Source: Hormiphora californensis (lineage: Eukaryota > Ctenophora > Tentaculata > Cydippida > Pleurobrachiidae). Taken from it: a stretch of 64,000 bases of DNA. Positions 54,775 through 64,000 of the stretch are shown here, in pieces. The stretch spans positions 1,587,820-1,651,819 of the forward strand of contig CM035362.1 in NCBI GenBank assembly GCA_020137815.1. Reading direction: 5' to 3'. The number at the start of each line of letters is the position of its first letter. The first letter of the stretch is position 1. Under the pieces are notes generated by a model. The model saw only the letters and a program-made list of their open reading frames with translations, did not search any database and was not told the origin of the DNA. The position numbers and the translations under genes were made by a program.

Positions 54775-57700
54775 TCATTGTAAAAGATGATATATCACTC
54801 TGGCTCCGTCTGTTACTGGTAAAGTTGCAATTAACATCCCACCCTTCTCCTCCTCCTCCTTTGGAAGGTTGTACATCAGTCTGATTTTATCTAGAAGATC
54901 TTGGTCGATGTTCCCTGCACCGGGTCCTGAGAAGTAGAGGGCATTAGATCCTGAAGTGGACTTGAGGGATGGGTATTAGTGATGTAGGGACTGACAAGAA
55001 TTGGGTACATTCACCGAATAAACCACTAAAAATACATTGTTCAGTCACATAATATATTAATTGGAAAACGTGATGAAAAAGGAGAGTGGGCCGAGTTTTC
55101 TACTGATCTCTCAATACCTTGACTGTTGGAGGATATCGGGTCAGTATAGAAAATTGAGAGGGAGGTGTCTGTAAAGGCGAATCGAAGTTGGGGCAGCGAG
55201 TAGCACTGTATATGGACATCAATCACCAAAAACCTGGCGGGGAATATATTTGTCAGAGCTTGAAATTATAAGTTAGGGAAATTTTCAAAAGTTATAAACG
55301 AGATGAAAGATTACATATTAGAAGGACGTCACCCTGCTAAAGGAAAGTGATGGATCAAACTGGGTTCCTTTCCCCACAAGGCAAGATTATAAACTCACAG
55401 CTTGTCATTTGACACGATTAGGTAGATGGGAACTGGATCATAGGAACACACTGCAAGATAACAGGATTCTGCGCTGGGTAGTTTTAATACTTCAACACAC
55501 AGCCTGCGGGAGTCGGGGGTTAAGCTGGGAGTTATACGATGGCCGATGGGGCCTATGGTGTAACTTTAAAGGGTGCACCATTTAAAGTTACATGGGGGGG
55601 AGTATATTAATTGTAGAAAGGAGCATAATAATAACTACAATTGTGTAATTAATCAACACAAGAGAAGTAAGAGATAATCAACCTATACTCAGATAGTTTT
55701 ATAGCTTGTATACCTTAGCAGAGTATCTGAGTGCTCCAGCCGGGTTGTGGTATTAGTTAGTGGTTGTGGAGCCTGGATCCAACCCGCACCAGTCAGTAGA
55801 CCCTCCCCGGTATTAGCCAGTAACTCAGCTGCACCACCTGTGCAGAAATGTATTGGTTTTATAACCGCGGTTTGATAGGGAGGGGACATGAGCACATAGA
55901 GAGCCGGGTTGTATTGTTCATACTCCTGTTCTTAGTTTGGGGGAGTTCACAGGACTACAGGAGAAATTCTAAGCAAAAGAAGGGGGTATGGGCTTTTCAA
56001 CAGAGGTGCACAGGTGGTGATATGAACTTACCAATAGGTTTAGTTACAACTCCAACAAGTCCTTTAGAGACACCCTTTACTAGTCCTTTAGTAACACCAC
56101 CAACTCCCTCACTAGTCTCCAACTCCTGTGGACGGGGGGGGGGGGTAGTTATTTATAGGGAGGTAGTTACTAGTTAGTTAGTTATATGGACCAACTCCCT
56201 CACTAGTCTCCAACTCCTGTGGGTGGGGGGTATCTAGGTAGCTGGTAGCTACTACAGTTATATGGTTTATAGTTATTATAGGGAGTTAGTTATTTGGATA
56301 AGGACCGGTGGCCGTGGGAATAGCAACTAGTTATAGGGAGTTAGTTAGTTATATGGAGCCTCTTTAAGGGTACACCTCGGCAAAATTTTTGTCAAGTGCC
56401 CGCTTAGCTCTCCATATGGGGTTGTAGGGCATACCAAGCCGACCTCAAATATGCAATTTTAGCCCTTAACTCGAATTCATATTTTTGCTGCAGCCCCTCA
56501 AAGTTTGACCCTAAAAACCGGTTTTTAAGGTCCCTAAATTTTATTTTTAGGGCTAGAAAGCTGAAAATTTAGGGATTCATAGAGGATACCAAGGTGTATA
56601 GCTCAAACAGAAATTTTTTGAAATGGAGCTCAATTTTTTGTCTGAGACTATTTTACTTTTTTTGACTTTGAGGCCATATTTGGACATGTTCCTATGGACC
56701 GTTAAGGCTAAAAATTGGATATTTGGTGCTCCTAACAATTGTCAAAGTAGCCACAAATTTTCAGGAGGTCCGAATTTGAAATGTGGCCTACAGGTTTCTT
56801 TTTGTAAAGCACATATTTTAGGAAAACTTAAAATGGCTATATCTCAAAAACGGTAGGTCCTAGCGATCTAATTTCGTGCTACATCGATTCAGCGGGTCCG
56901 ATTTTGGGGGGGTCGTCTCTTAGACATTTTGCTCTAAGTCTAACCGTTTTTTCAGAAATCGTATTTTAAGATTTGTACATGTTTAGCAGAAATAGGTAAG
57001 ATTAGCTCTAGCTAGAAGCATTTCTGCTAAACATGTACAAACCTTAAAATACGATTTCTGAAAAAACGGTTAGACTTAGAGCAAAATGTCTAAGAGACGA
57101 CCCCCCAAAATCGGACCCGCTGAATCGATTTAACACGAAATTAGATCGCTAGGACCTACCGTTTTTGAGATATAGCCATTTTAAGTTTTCCTAAAATATG
57201 TGCTTTACAAAAAGAAACCTGTAGGCCACATTTCAAATTCGGACCTCCTGAAAATTTGTGGCTACTTTGACAATTGTTAGGAGCACCAAATATCCAATTG
57301 TTAGCCTTAACGGTCCATACACACATGTCCAAATATGGCCTCAAAGTCAAAAAAAGTAAAATAGTCTCAGACAAAAAATTGAGCTCCATTTCAAAAAATT
57401 TCTGTTTGAGCTATACACCTTGGTATCCTCTATGAATCCCTAAATTTTCAGCTTTCTAGCCCTAAAAATAAAATTTAGGGACCTTAAAAACCGGTTTTTA
57501 GGGTCAAACTTTGAGGGGCTGTAGCAAAAATATGAATTCGAGTTAAGGGCTAAAATTGCATATTTGAGGTCGGCTTGGTATGCCCTACAACCCCATATGA
57601 AGAGCTAAGCGGGCACTCGACAAAAATTTTGCCGAGGTGTACCCTTAAGAGAGCAGCAGGTGCCAAAAGCAGCTCCTTAGTGCTTATAAAATCGAAAGGA

Positions 57701-60700
57701 TTCAAGCTTCCGATAGCTATCATATACCACTAACAATATTGGGGTACTGGGAGGCTATAATACCTGTTTTGTATTGTTACCTAACACACCTGTATTTGGC
57801 ATTGCCCCTTCCCTGGGATGTTACACGATGTCTAGCGGGTTACCCCCTGGGTTCTTAATACACTATGTGCTGTACCATGGGTACATACAGTGTACCTGGT
57901 ACACTATGTGCTGTACCTGTATAGGTTGTTGAACTACTCCTGCTACAGCAGAGAGAAGATGAAGACCAAATCCAGTTAGACCCTTTGATAGGCCACTACC
58001 CAGGTGGGCTGCCTTGTATCTCCTCCTGTTGATTGCACACACCCTGGTGTGACTGGAGAGGGGGATATTAATTGTTAACTAGTGGGGGAGGGGGATATTA
58101 ATTGTTAACTAGTGGGGGGGGGGAGAAATGAATTGTTGTTAACTAGTGGGGGAGAGAGAAATGAATTATTATGTTCCATAGAGAGGGTGGAGCAAGAAAT
58201 GAATTGAAAGCATATGACTCGAAGCTATATTCTGGGGAACCTTCTGTGACAGTAGCTCTGTGACAAGATTAGTTTGAGCTGGTGGTGAAGGTGTTCAACC
58301 TCTAATTCATTATTTAGACGCAGCTATTTTGAGAGGCCTACATCACCTTAGCACATAACGGGGGGGGGGGGGGGGGTAACGCGTTTTGTGAGGGGCGGGA
58401 GTTAACTCTTAACAATATGACAGTCGTGAACATAACAGGCAGTAACCTGTCTTGTGTTAGAATATTTTGACATTGCCTCGAGAGGAATGGTTTAACCAAG
58501 TTGACACTTGGCATTCCAATTTGCCAAAGCGATCTTAACATCTGGGAAACCTAATCAATGCAGTCATATATTGGATTTCCCATGATCAATTATATATGCG
58601 TGCCATCTCCACTATCTATACATTACTACCACATGAATCACGTCACTAGCTGCATAGACCCCCAACTGAGTTTCTACTGTTGTGACAGTGTTGTGTATCA
58701 ATTGCTTCCAGCTAGTGATAATGTCAATTGTCAGATGTGTGTGACTGGATCTTGTATGTGATTGGATCTTGTGTTATGATCACTGTATCTTTATATGCAT
58801 GCTACATAGCCCCAGAAACCTTCGGCTGGCTAATTTAGCGTGTCAGACAGCGATTATGATTTCGGGGGGGGGGGGTAGTATTCTGACTTCTGTGAAACAA
58901 TGTTAGGAATAGTACATCGCGGGCGTGTTGTGAGTTGATACCTCGCAATTACTGCTTCCCTAATACTAATTCTAATTTTAATAGCTAATCAATTAATTAA
59001 TTACCTGTCGTCCAGAGATAATCTGTCCATGTTCCTGCTGATACTGACTGCCAGATTCGTCACACTAGTTATCACACCCGTCCCTGAAAGAAGAGAGTGA
59101 TTAGGTCCCTGAAAGAAGATAGAGAGAGGATGATTAGGTAGAGCAATTACCATGGTCACCGTGGTGCTCTGTCATATTGGGTGCCCGCATAAAGCATGTC
59201 TAGTGATACTATCACTGATAGATCATGTAGGGGGTATTATGTGATTACTAGGGTCACAGGGAATGGACCTGCTGTTTGAGAGTCATATAATAGGTACATA
59301 ACTATATTATCAGAGGAGCCATGCACCTAAACTGCTAGTACATATTGTTCTCTCACTCCCCTCATTTTCTGTCTCACTCCCTCCCTCTCTCTCTCTATCT
59401 CCCTCCCTCTCTCCATATCTTTCATTGTTCATGTACAATAGTCTCTAACGAAATGAACAACCTAAGCAGCACCCCCCTCCTCAACGGGCGTGTACTATAC
59501 TACATTGCTCATACAACTAGCGATTAGATTTGGCCGCTGTGGTTTTCTTTGTTACTCAACAAGTTGCTATTAGCCATTAAATAACTCAGATTCACTTTGA
59601 ACCTCAGTTTCTCACAACATGCAGTAGTTGACTTGTTGAGCACCCCAAATGGTATAATGAACACCTATATAGTTAATTCACAATTAACCTGTTTTTAGTG
59701 CGCTGATTCAACGTTGAAGAGTGTTTTATAATCTCAGCTGTGAGATCAATCTTCAGACGGTCGTCGGGTCGTGTAGCTAACAGACGATCTAGCACACTTT
59801 TTGACTCCTCCTGCAACTCTGATCCAATACAGAGCGAGGGGGATCAAAAAGTGTGCTAGATTATCGGAGGCGGACTCTGTAACTCAAATCTATCACTTAC
59901 CTTGAGTCGCTTGACACAGTTTCCGTGCTGATTTTTAGAACAAAAAGAAGGTATGAACAATTCAGCCCTTACCTATGTTCCTAGCTAGGGAGGCAGACCC
60001 TGTAACTCGACTCTTACCTATGTTCCTAGCTAGGGAGGCAGACCCTGTAACTCGACTCTTACCTATGTTCCTAGCGAGGGAGGCGGACCCTGCTGCGAGA
60101 CCGGATACAAAAGCAGTTGGTCCTCTTGTCAAACCATCGTAGGGTAGATTAACTAAGTCACGTACACCTATTTGGTAGTGGGAATTTAAAACAAACAATG
60201 GGGGGGGGGGTATAACTGAGAGCTGTTACGAAAAGAGAAAAAAAGGGGGTACCAATTTGTTTTATGAATCCACAGGCCAGACAGGGAATTGTGGAGTTTG
60301 GGGGGGGGGGGGAATTGTGGAGTTTGGGGGGGGGGGGGGGGTATTATAACACTGACCTGACAGGGCGGTTCTGATCATGAAAGAGGGTGATCCGAGAATA
60401 TCAAGAGATGCTAGAGCCCAACCGGCTTGTTGTATTGTTTCACTGATATACTTTGCCAACAATATCTGATGATTAGAGTTAATTAATTAATTGATTGATT
60501 AACTGACATACAGTCGCTACTGCAGTTTACTAATGTGTTATCATAAAGTCATCTATTTGATCCATTGAGCAATAGTCATGTTTGAGGCCCCCGTGAAAAC
60601 TCGATCCTTGGTTTATATAAAATCCATTATCCAAAAAAGAATTCTTGGGTGCGGTAAAAATTTGATTTTCACTAATGGCAATCATTTTACTAAATTGATC

Positions 60701-61894
60701 GCTATTAGTGAAAAGCAATTATAAAGCTCAGAAATTATTCCCCATCATCTCAAACACCCCGAAACTCAATTTCTCAAATTTAGTAATATTTTCATTTGAC
60801 ACTCCCCTCGAAGCTTCGCGAGGAACTAAGTTACCAATCCTTCGATGACAGGAATTTCTATATGTAAATAGCAATTCCAAGACGTTATATCCCTCTACGA
60901 TAATTGTTAGTTATGATAATCATCTCTGTGACATGACTTGTTGAGTAAGGACTTCCCCCTTACTCAACAAGACATGACAGAGGTACGTAGTACTCTCTTC
61001 GTGTGACCACCGCACCTCTCTCTACCAACTACAAAAAGAGAAGTAAGGTGTATTGTTGATTCCATTATTGTTGATTTCAAACTTTCATAAACTACAATGT
61101 AAAACTATGATTATTGTATTGGGCGAATGAGCCATTCGAATTAAATTCTTCTGTGGTGGCAATGCCACAGCCCCATAAGTCACCGTGTTTTCCTGATCAA
61201 TATACACTACCCAGTCTCTACCACCTTCTTCAAAGAGACGTAATGTGGACTACCAAAGATGGTATACAAGTCAAATATCGGTCTATAAATAAAAGTCAAT
61301 TTGTAATAAACTGCGTGCGTGTCGAGACCAGCTTTATTACCAATCTTCAATGACATAGAATTTTCGTTTTAGCCCCCCAAGCTGTGACAGAGATCAGGAA
61401 GATTCTACCTGAGTCACAGCGGTGCTAAAAGAATATTCTACCCCGCGGTAGAATGTTCTGAGACTCTTTTTGACTGTATGGCGGCGCGATACCCTACAGT
61501 GCGATTAGATGGGGTCGCCAGACAGCTTCTTGATTACTTATCTCTAACTGTATGATCTTCTCCACACCAATTTGGCCACACCAATTTGAATTCTATTTCT
61601 TAATCATCTTCCAATCACATGGTATTTAGAAACCACATTTGATATATAGATTGCCTACCGAATATATTCAGTTTCTTCGGTCTACCCTTTTGATAGAAAA
61701 TTGCTTTCGAATTTCTTAGAACACCATGATCATTTGGTTTTTGACCATGGCTGTGACAACTTTTGACCCAGGGGTGTTTATTGTTACCTGAGAGAAGTGG
61801 TCTGGGATGGTAAATAGTTGGTGTATCAGTGTACTGTTAAACTTCAACGGGATACTGTCAGCTGATAGGAACAACTTCACACTAGCGTGTACAC
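54775..61894 (-). CDS. VPS13B: VPS13B, C-terminal 365 residues (5' exons missing or not found)
   Basis: VPS13 proteins are rod-shaped bridges that move lipids between membranes; VPS13B acts at the Golgi. Exons (minus): 61894-61788, 60465-60357, 60167-60063, 59083-59005, 58025-57917, 56125-56032, 55837-55714, 55503-55399, 55233-55118, 54926-54775, with consistent phases. Family landmarks in order: ASVKLFLSADSIPL; AGWALASLDILGSPS; LPYDGLTRGPTAFVSGLAAG; VTNLAVSISRNMDRLSLDD; GLSKGLTGFGLHLLSAVAGV; KGLVGVVTKPIGGAAELLAN (joined across exons). TRGP-AFVSG and NMDRLSLD favour the VPS13B subtype over VPS13A/C/D. The first exon found starts in phase 1, so the gene continues to the right, beyond the CT-rich block and gap or in exons I could not see. 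Stop TGA at 54777-54775. Confidence 0.93.
56190..56222 (-). pseudogene. duplicated start of a VPS13B exon
   Basis: CAACTCCCTCACTAGTCTCC followed by AACTCCTGTGG repeats the first 30 bp and acceptor AG of the 56125-56032 exon about 90 bp upstream of it (on the gene's strand). The rest of the exon is absent, so using it would give a truncated exon. Confidence 0.75.
56368..57644. mobile_element. 1.28-kb foldback element with TTAA duplication
   Basis: Ends GGGTACACCTCGGCAAAAT and inverse; flanked by TTAA (56364-56367 and 57645-57648), the target of piggyBac-type elements. Arms of about 620 bp with a loop near 57005. Both arms carry the same 77-codon frame with two residue differences (56623-56856 and 57389-57156). 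It lies in the VPS13B intron 57916-56126. Confidence 0.93.
58060..58165. repeat. tandem AACTAGTGGGGGAG repeat
   Basis: Three imperfect 30-35 bp units ending ATTGTTAACTAGTGGGGG in a VPS13B intron. Confidence 0.8.
58166..59004. other. VPS13B intron, no further feature
   Basis: Unique sequence with G-runs at about 58361-58377 and 58865-58875. No exon fits the phase between 59005 and 58025. Confidence 0.45.
59689..59927 (-). CDS. orphan coding-like segment inside VPS13B intron
   Basis: Two exon-like pieces, 59927-59901 and 59818-59689, read ARKLCQATQ then LQEESKSVLDRLLATRPDDR and continue helical to QRTKNR with a GT at the end. They join in phase with each other and with the exon ending at 60063, but not with the next VPS13B exon, and the family does not call for this segment there. 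Possible alternative exon, remnant or chance. Confidence 0.3.
59968..60104 (-). repeat. 45-bp tandem triplication of a VPS13B exon end with its splice donor
   Basis: The last part of the 60167-60063 exon plus the start of the intron is present three times with period 45 bp. Each copy has the donor AACATAG|GTAAGAG. Reading through adds GSASLARNIGKSRVT per copy without a stop. Confidence 0.92.
60290..60345. repeat. paired poly-G runs with duplicated GGAATTGTGGAGTTT
   Basis: GGAATTGTGGAGTTTG followed by a G-run occurs twice in tandem just after the donor of the 60465-60357 VPS13B exon. Confidence 0.85.
60466..61787. other. VPS13B intron, no further gene
   Basis: Unique sequence. TTGTTGAGTAAGG near 60940 and its inverse CCTTACTCAACAAG near 60957 form a small hairpin. 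Confidence 0.45.
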
Positions 61895-61922
61895 CTAGTT
61901 CTGAAAAGGATGGATATTTGAT

Positions 61923-62033
61923 ATGTTCAGTCGGACCCCGATATACAGTCGGACTTCCCAATTTATCGGAAACCCGATTTACCGAGCATATAAACCCTTT
62001 CCCTTGAACATCCCGGTAAATCAGGGTCTGACA
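61923..62033. mobile_element. degenerate pogo-like MITE remnant
   Basis: CAGTCGGACCCCGATATACAG at the left and CCCGGTAAATCAGGGTCTGA at the right resemble the ends of the 20355-20526 element, with several changes. A second CAGTCGGAC start at 61946 suggests a nested or duplicated end. Confidence 0.65.
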
Positions 62034-62400
62034 GCTGACTGCAGTATATTGGCACTGCAAGCTTCGCACAGCCCATTTGAAGGGTTAGGGAGAGTATAGG
62101 GGTTATACAAACAGAATACTGTCCTGATGATGGTGACAAACCCCCATGAATGGTCAGATGAGTCACCATTTGTCACCATTTGTCAACAAGATATTACTCA
62201 TAAACCCCCACCCCCCCCCCCCCCCGTTGTTTTCTCTGCAGATGTTTCTCTCGCTCCCTGTGATCTCCTTGTGGGATCTCATCTGCTCATGCATGACCAC
62301 CGATATCTCTGCTGCTGATAACTTCCCCCCTTCAATATCATCGTGTGTCGGCATCGTGCTCAATACAGATTGATTGGTGTTTTGTCTAATATCTATACAG

Positions 62401-62414
62401 AGCTCCTCCCCCCC

Positions 62415-62447
<33 letters not shown>

Positions 62448-62453
62448 TCTCTC

Positions 62454-62495
<42 letters not shown>

Positions 62496-62549
62496 TCATC
62501 TCTCTCTTTCTCTCTCCCTCTCTCTCCTCTCTCTCCTCTCTCTCTCTCT

Positions 62550-62606
<57 letters not shown>

Positions 62607-63800
62607 CCTCACTCGATCCGTCTGCTACGCTCATGTTGCCTTTCGTGCGGGGGGGGCTCGCTTTCGTGTCTCCGTATCTCTTATCTCTCTCGTCTGCGGT
62701 CTCCTCGCTCTCTCTCCTCTCCTCCTCCTCTCCTCTCTTATCATCTCCTCTTGCCTCCCCTTCGCTCTGTCCCCTTCATCATCTCCTCTCCTCTCGTCCC
62801 CTGCATCTCCCACTCTCTCGCCTCTCGGGTCTCTCTCTCTCTCAGCCCGTCCCTCCTCCTTCTCATACTCCTCTCTTCTTCCGTCCTCCGGTCGCTTCCG
62901 CAGTTCTCCTCGTCATCTCTTCTGCTCTCACTCCTCCCCCTCTCCTCTCGCTCTCCCGTCCTCTCTCTCCCCAGTCTCCATCTCCCTCTCATCCGTCATC
63001 CTCCTCACTCTTCCGCTCGTCTCTCTCCATCTATCGATCCCTCCAGCTCTCTCCTCCTCTCTTCCTCCCCTCATCTCTCTCTTCCCTCCTCTCATTCCTC
63101 TTCTCTCATTCCCCCATCTTCTCCTCTCGACTCTCATCTCTCTCCCTCGTCTCCTCAAGGTCCCTCTCTCACTCGTCCTCTCTTCCTCCTCCTCTCTCCT
63201 CGGCCTCTCAATCGCTCTCCTCGCGGATCTCCTTCTCCTCTCTGGATCGTCTCATCGTGCCTCCTCTCTCCGTCCTCCTCTCTACTCTCCGTCTCTCGTC
63301 CGCATCCCTCCTCTCTCTATGGTCAGCTCGCGGAATCCTCTCGCCCGCTCTCCCTCTCACTCTCCCTCCTCCTCCTTCCTTCCTCTCTCTCTCCCTGCTT
63401 CTTAGCTTCCGGTTTGCTCTCCTCCCTCCTCTCCTTGCCTCTCTCTCTCCCTTCTCGGATCTCATCCTTCTCCCTCTCATCCCGTCCACCTCTCCTCATC
63501 ATCCTCCTCATCTCTCTCACTCCCTCCTCCCTCTCTCTCGATCGCTCCTCCCTCCACTTTCACCAACTGGGTCATCTCCTCTCCTCTTTCTCTCCCCCCC
63601 TCTCTCATCTCCCTTCCTCCTCTCTCGCTCGCATACCTCTCCTCCTCTCCTCTCTCATCACTCCCTCTTCCCTCCTCTCCTCCGTCTCTCTCCCATCCCC
63701 TGTTGTCACACCCTCTCTCATTCCACTCGCCATCAGTCCTCTCTCCTCCTCCTCTCCTCCTCACTCTCACTCCCGTCTCTCATCCCAGTCAACCTCCCTC
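62401..63800. repeat. long degenerate CT-rich low-complexity block
   Basis: Starts as clean (CT)n and after about 62620 becomes irregular CT/CCTC/TCGT sequence for 1.2 kb up to the gap. The 343-539-codon Ser/Leu/Pro frames here are compositional. The texture resembles poorly polished long-read consensus. Confidence 0.9.
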
Positions 63801-63809
63801 GTTACAACG

Positions 63810-63909
63810 NNNNNNNNNNNNNNNNNNNNNNNNNNNNNNNNNNNNNNNNNNNNNNNNNNNNNNNNNNNNNNNNNNNNNNNNNNNNNNNNNNNNNNNNNNN
63901 NNNNNNNNN
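63810..63909. other. assembly gap, 100 N
   Basis: Exactly 100 N, a conventional placeholder for a gap of unknown size. The 90 bp after it is made of inflated homopolymers (TTTTTAAAAGGGGGGCCCC), so base quality on that side is doubtful. Confidence 0.99.
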
Positions 63910-64000
63910 TTTTTAAAAGGGGGGCCCCTTTGGGAAAAAAAACCAAAAAAAACCCCCCGTAAAGGCTTTGTAGCATCACGAGACATCCCTAAAGGGAAAT

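Noticed and set aside
62343-63962. ORFs of 343-539 codons on the plus strand
   Set aside because: Pure CT-rich composition (Ser/Leu/Pro), one of them running through the N gap; no protein character.

Overview
This window looks like metazoan nuclear DNA from an early-branching marine invertebrate. I favour a sponge-like animal, but that is inference. All protein genes are split by short introns with GT-AG borders (mostly tens to a few hundred bases, down to 31 and 39). The recognisable proteins are animal or eukaryotic: the dynactin subunit dynamitin, an adhesion-type 7TM receptor, the lipid-transfer protein VPS13B, and a TPR/MYND zinc-finger protein. There is no bacterial gene organisation. 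Gene models below were built by hand by requiring splice sites and codon phase to agree across every junction; none is transcript-supported.

Layout. 1-8.4 kb is gene-poor: (GA)n/(CT)n microsatellites, one 947-bp foldback element and a broken LINE reverse-transcriptase tail. 8.84-29.67 kb is dynamitin (minus strand, 11 exons). Its 12.2-kb intron 3 holds a complete 17-exon adhesion-GPCR-like gene on the plus strand (17.5-28.7 kb). Intron 3 of that receptor holds a third gene on the minus strand (18.59-19.72 kb, two membrane spans). Dynamitin intron 4 is filled by about 3.7 kb of a 34-bp satellite plus a 1.35-kb TIR element. 32.5-43.9 kb is a 16-exon minus-strand TPR/MYND gene whose introns are loaded with transposons: a LINE reverse transcriptase, two TIR element families, a tRNA-like sequence, a 63-bp minisatellite, and a giant hairpin that fills one intron. 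46.0-51.4 kb is an unrecognised plus-strand gene. 54.8-61.9 kb is the C-terminal part of VPS13B on the minus strand. The right edge is degenerate CT-rich sequence ending in a 100-N assembly gap.

The most noteworthy features are: (1) a three-level gene-within-gene-within-gene nest with alternating strands; (2) at least four near-perfect 0.9-1.4 kb foldback elements with tiny loops, one of them occupying a whole intron; (3) a VPS13B exon end whose splice donor has been tandemly triplicated with a 45-bp period that keeps the reading frame; (4) a cluster of perfect CArg-type boxes (CCATATATGG) next to CACGTG palindromes in receptor and dynamitin introns; (5) layered transposon insertions with readable target-site duplications. 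I did not find a defence, CRISPR or biosynthetic system.
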